Below, piece after piece: positions 61,915 through 64,000 of a DNA stretch of 64,000 bases. Source of the stretch: Leptothrix discophora (GTDB lineage Bacteria > Pseudomonadota > Gammaproteobacteria > Burkholderiales > Burkholderiaceae_C); the NCBI RefSeq assembly GCF_030705305.1, contig NZ_JAUZEE010000003.1:434001-498000 (forward strand). The letters are read 5' to 3'. Position numbers and translations under genes: made by a program. The notes under the pieces are model-generated. The model saw only the letters and a program-made list of their open reading frames with translations, had not been told where the DNA came from and ran no database searches. The first letter of the stretch is position 1. Every line of letters begins with the position of its first letter.

Positions 61915-63147
61915 ATGACCAACCGCACGCCCCTGTCCCTGCCGCCGCTGGTGCCCACCCGCGATGCGGCGCACCACCGCATCGTCGCCATCCGGCCGTC
62001 CGAATACGCCCGCAGCCGCAACCACCTCGACGGCGCCGTGACCGGCCTGTCGCCCTACCTGACCCATGGCCTCGTCAGCCTGGCGGAGGTGCTGCGCGGC
62101 GCCGCCGCCCGCCACCCGATGAAGGTCGGCGACAAGTTCGTCTTCGAGCTGGGCTGGCGGGCCTATTTCCGCCACGTCTGGGCCCACCGGGGCGACGCCA
62201 TCCTGCGCTCGCTGCACGACGGCCCGCTGCCGGACGCCGCCTACCGCACCGGGTTGCCGGCCGACCTGCGCGAGGGCCGCACCGGCATCCCGGCGATCGA
62301 CCAGGCGGTGCACACGCTCTATGCCAGCGGCACGCTGCACAACCATGCCCGCATGTGGCTGGCGAGTTACGCGGTCCACGTGCGCAAGACGCACTGGCGG
62401 GTCGCCGCCGACTGGCTCTACGGCCACCTGCTGGACGGTGACCTGGCCAGCAACCACCTGAGCTGGCAATGGGTCGCCGGCACCGGCAGCCAGAAGCCCT
62501 ACCTGTTCAACGCCGAGAACGTCGAGCGCCACGCGCCGCGCGACTGGCACAGCCCCGGCAGCGTGATCGACGCCGGCTACGACGCCCTGGAGGCGCTGGC
62601 GAAGTCGCCGGGGCCGGTCGATCCGCCCGAGGCCGATCGCCCTGGCGTGATCGAGCCGGCGCTGTTCGATGCCCCGCCGGCCGGCCATGCCGTCAAGGCC
62701 CCGGCCGCCGCCGACGTGCGCGGCAAGGAGGTCTGGCTGGTCCACCCGTGGAGCCTGGGCGAACTGCCCGACGACCTGCCGCCGCAGACCCTGGTGGTGG
62801 GCCTCTGGCTGGCCGACTTCCACCGCGCCCGGCCCTGGAACGCACGTCGCTGGGACTTCGTCGCCACCCGCCTGGCCGCGCTGACGCCGCTGCGCTGGCA
62901 CGGCGACGCCGAGGCGGTCGGCAAGGCCCTGGCCGGCGCGAAGCGGGTGCGCAGCATCGCCGAGCCGCACCTCGAACCCTGGCTGTCACGCTGGGCGCAG
63001 TGCCGCCCGGCGCCGGCGCTGTTCCCGGAAGTCCCGACCCGCTGCGACTCCTTCTCGCAGTGGTGGAGCCGCACCACCGCCGGCCTGGGCAGCGTCGCGA
63101 CGCTGCTGGCGCATGCGGACCGGGCGGACGAGGACGGGCGGTACTGA
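61915..63147 (+). CDS. Photolyase/cryptochrome-like FAD-binding protein with apparently permuted domains
   Basis: 410 aa. Residues about 30-240 match the FAD-binding half of photolyases: LSPYLTHGLVSLAEVL, FELGWRAYFRHVW, TLHNHARMWLASY, DGDLASNHLSWQW and GSQKPYLFN. The usual N-terminal alpha/beta domain is absent; instead the C-terminal part (about 255-400) starts VWLVHPWSLGELP, continues LADFHRARPWNARRWDF and looks like an alpha/beta domain. DNA-repair activity is unproven. Starts five bases after the upstream gene stop. Confidence 0.82.
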   Translation: MTNRTPLSLPPLVPTRDAAHHRIVAIRPSEYARSRNHLDGAVTGLSPYLTHGLVSLAEVLRGAAARHPMKVGDKFVFELGWRAYFRHVWAHRGDAILRSLHDGPLPDAAYRTGLPADLREGRTGIPAIDQAVHTLYASGTLHNHARMWLASYAVHVRKTHWRVAADWLYGHLLDGDLASNHLSWQWVAGTGSQKPYLFNAENVERHAPRDWHSPGSVIDAGYDALEALAKSPGPVDPPEADRPGVIEPALFDAPPAGHAVKAPAAADVRGKEVWLVHPWSLGELPDDLPPQTLVVGLWLADFHRARPWNARRWDFVATRLAALTPLRWHGDAEAVGKALAGAKRVRSIAEPHLEPWLSRWAQCRPAPALFPEVPTRCDSFSQWWSRTTAGLGSVATLLAHADRADEDGRY

Positions 63148-63184
63148 ATGAGCGGTGCGGGTTCCGTCCTGTTTGCCGACTCGA

Positions 63185-64000
63185 TCATTTGCGCGAGCTG
63201 GCAAGGTATTCCTTCGCGCCGTCATGCCCGTGGTTGGCGGCCTTGCGCATCCATGCCAATCCCTCCGCCTGATCCTTATCCACGCCACTGCCCGTGAGCA
63301 GGGCAAGTCCCAGGTGGTATTGACCCTCAGGATAATTCTGTGCGGCCGCCGCCTTGTACCAACCGATCGCAGATTCCGCTGAGCGATTCACACCAATCCC
63401 GTTCGCATAGAAGTTTCCCAGCACGTCTTGAGCGACAGAGAGCCCGGCATCTGCCGCCCTCTTCACCCAACTGAATGCTGCCGTATGGTCTCGACCCGTG
63501 CCGACGCCGTTCAAGGACATCAGGCCCACTTGTAACTGCGCGACCGGAGCGCCCGCGTTGGCGGCTTCTAGAGTCAGCCGATATGCAGCACCCGGATTCT
63601 TCTCGACCCCGACGCCATCGTGGTACATCGCACCGAGTTGCAGTTTCGCGAGGGAATGTCCGGCACGAGCGGCCCGCTCGAAATGCCTCGCAGCCTGCGT
63701 CCGATCCTTGGCCACACCAAACCCGTTGAAGTGCATGGTGCCCAGCAGGTAGTCTGCCGACGGCAAGCCAGCTTCCGCCGCCCTTGAAGCTTGAGCCAAT
63801 GCCTCCCCCAGGTTCTGCGGCGCAAGGTCTCCAGCAAGATAAATCTGCGCCAGTCGCACGCGTGAACGCGCAAGTCCCCGATCCGCAGCCAATCGATACC
63901 AACTCACGGCGACCGCAGGATTTTTGGACAAGGCCAATCCGAATTCATAGGCTACCCCGATGTTGAACATCGCGTAAGGGTGACCTTGCTGGGCAGCCTT
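63185..64000 (-). CDS. Sel1-repeat protein (N-terminal end outside window)
   Basis: At least 271 aa of tandem Sel1-like (TPR-type) repeats of about 36 residues: YEFGLALSKNPAVAVSWYRL, GTMHFNGFGVAKDRTQAARH, GAMYHDGVGVEKNPGAAYRL, GNFYANGIGVNRSAESAIGW, and others. The frame continues to the window's last base (AAQQGHPYAMFN), so the 5' end is outside. Sel1 proteins scaffold protein complexes, often in the periplasm. The gene is less GC-rich than its neighbours and uses different codons (for example AAG/TTC next to TTG, CGC mixed), hinting at a separate origin. Confidence 0.88.
   Translation of the reverse strand, partial: KAAQQGHPYAMFNIGVAYEFGLALSKNPAVAVSWYRLAADRGLARSRVRLAQIYLAGDLAPQNLGEALAQASRAAEAGLPSADYLLGTMHFNGFGVAKDRTQAARHFERAARAGHSLAKLQLGAMYHDGVGVEKNPGAAYRLTLEAANAGAPVAQLQVGLMSLNGVGTGRDHTAAFSWVKRAADAGLSVAQDVLGNFYANGIGVNRSAESAIGWYKAAAAQNYPEGQYHLGLALLTGSGVDKDQAEGLAWMRKAANHGHDGAKEYLASSRK

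Overview
The window is a gene-dense, GC-rich (about 70% by eye) bacterial chromosome segment. Its content points to a betaproteobacterium of the order Burkholderiales, most likely near the Leptothrix/Sphaerotilus/Rubrivivax group. The indicators are the pstSCAB-phoU-phoB-phoR order, a type B ribosomal protein L31, a DUF1841 gene, an orphan tricarboxylate-binding (TctC/Bug) protein, EpsD-E-F-G export genes of the exosortase-associated type, and the PA2778/PA2779 pair. This placement is inference from gene content; no 16S gene is present. I saw no rRNA, tRNA, insertion sequence, phage or CRISPR array.

Layout. 1-2270: end of thioredoxin, rho behind a long C-rich leader, and rpmE with a clear intrinsic terminator. 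2386-4143: a multipass ArnT-like membrane protein. 4172-10960 (minus): a complete phosphate regulon operon, pstS-pstC-pstA-pstB-phoU-phoB-phoR, with a Pho box in front of pstS. 11108-14670 (minus): glmM, folP, a CHCC zinc-finger protein and ilvE. 14731-17255 (minus): a sensorless histidine kinase, a NarL-type regulator with a repeat-rich linker, and an orphan ParA. 17320-21308 (plus): a KefF-like/KefC potassium efflux pair, then NfeD and a stomatin. 21331-26429 (minus): malonyl-CoA synthetase, a crotonase, a TctC binding protein, a TauE/SafE transporter and a RutE-like nitroreductase. 26506-29913: DUF1841, the PA2778/PA2779 pair and a Bcr/CflA exporter. 29935-36945 (plus): miaA overlapping a LolD-type ATPase, then a diiron metallo-beta-lactamase-fold protein, an FtsX-type permease, a CrtC-like lipocalin and a YceI protein. 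37063-42872 (plus): a yejABEF peptide importer. 42905-48273 (minus): a periplasmic copper-handling cluster. 48299-52781: a GGDEF-EAL protein, an MsbA-like exporter and a PilZ protein. 52903-57283 (minus): epsD-epsE-epsF-epsG. 57719-63147 (plus): a histidine phosphatase and three overlapping or closely spaced flavoprotein genes. 63185-64000 (minus): the end of a Sel1-repeat gene with visibly lower GC.

How the parts fit. Most of the window is core metabolism and envelope biology. Three blocks look less ordinary. One is the ABC operon with an oxygen-sensor-like diiron protein between its ATPase and permease, followed by two lipid-binding beta-barrel families. The second is the flavoprotein trio: a membrane VTT domain fused to a disulfide oxidoreductase, a stand-alone SelD-N-like oxidoreductase, and a photolyase-like protein whose domain order looks permuted. 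The third is the EPS export block, where EpsG carries a GspE/MshE-N-like domain and faces a PilZ gene, suggesting cyclic-di-GMP control. A further theme is short in-frame tandem repeats (12- and 15-bp units) inside several genes.
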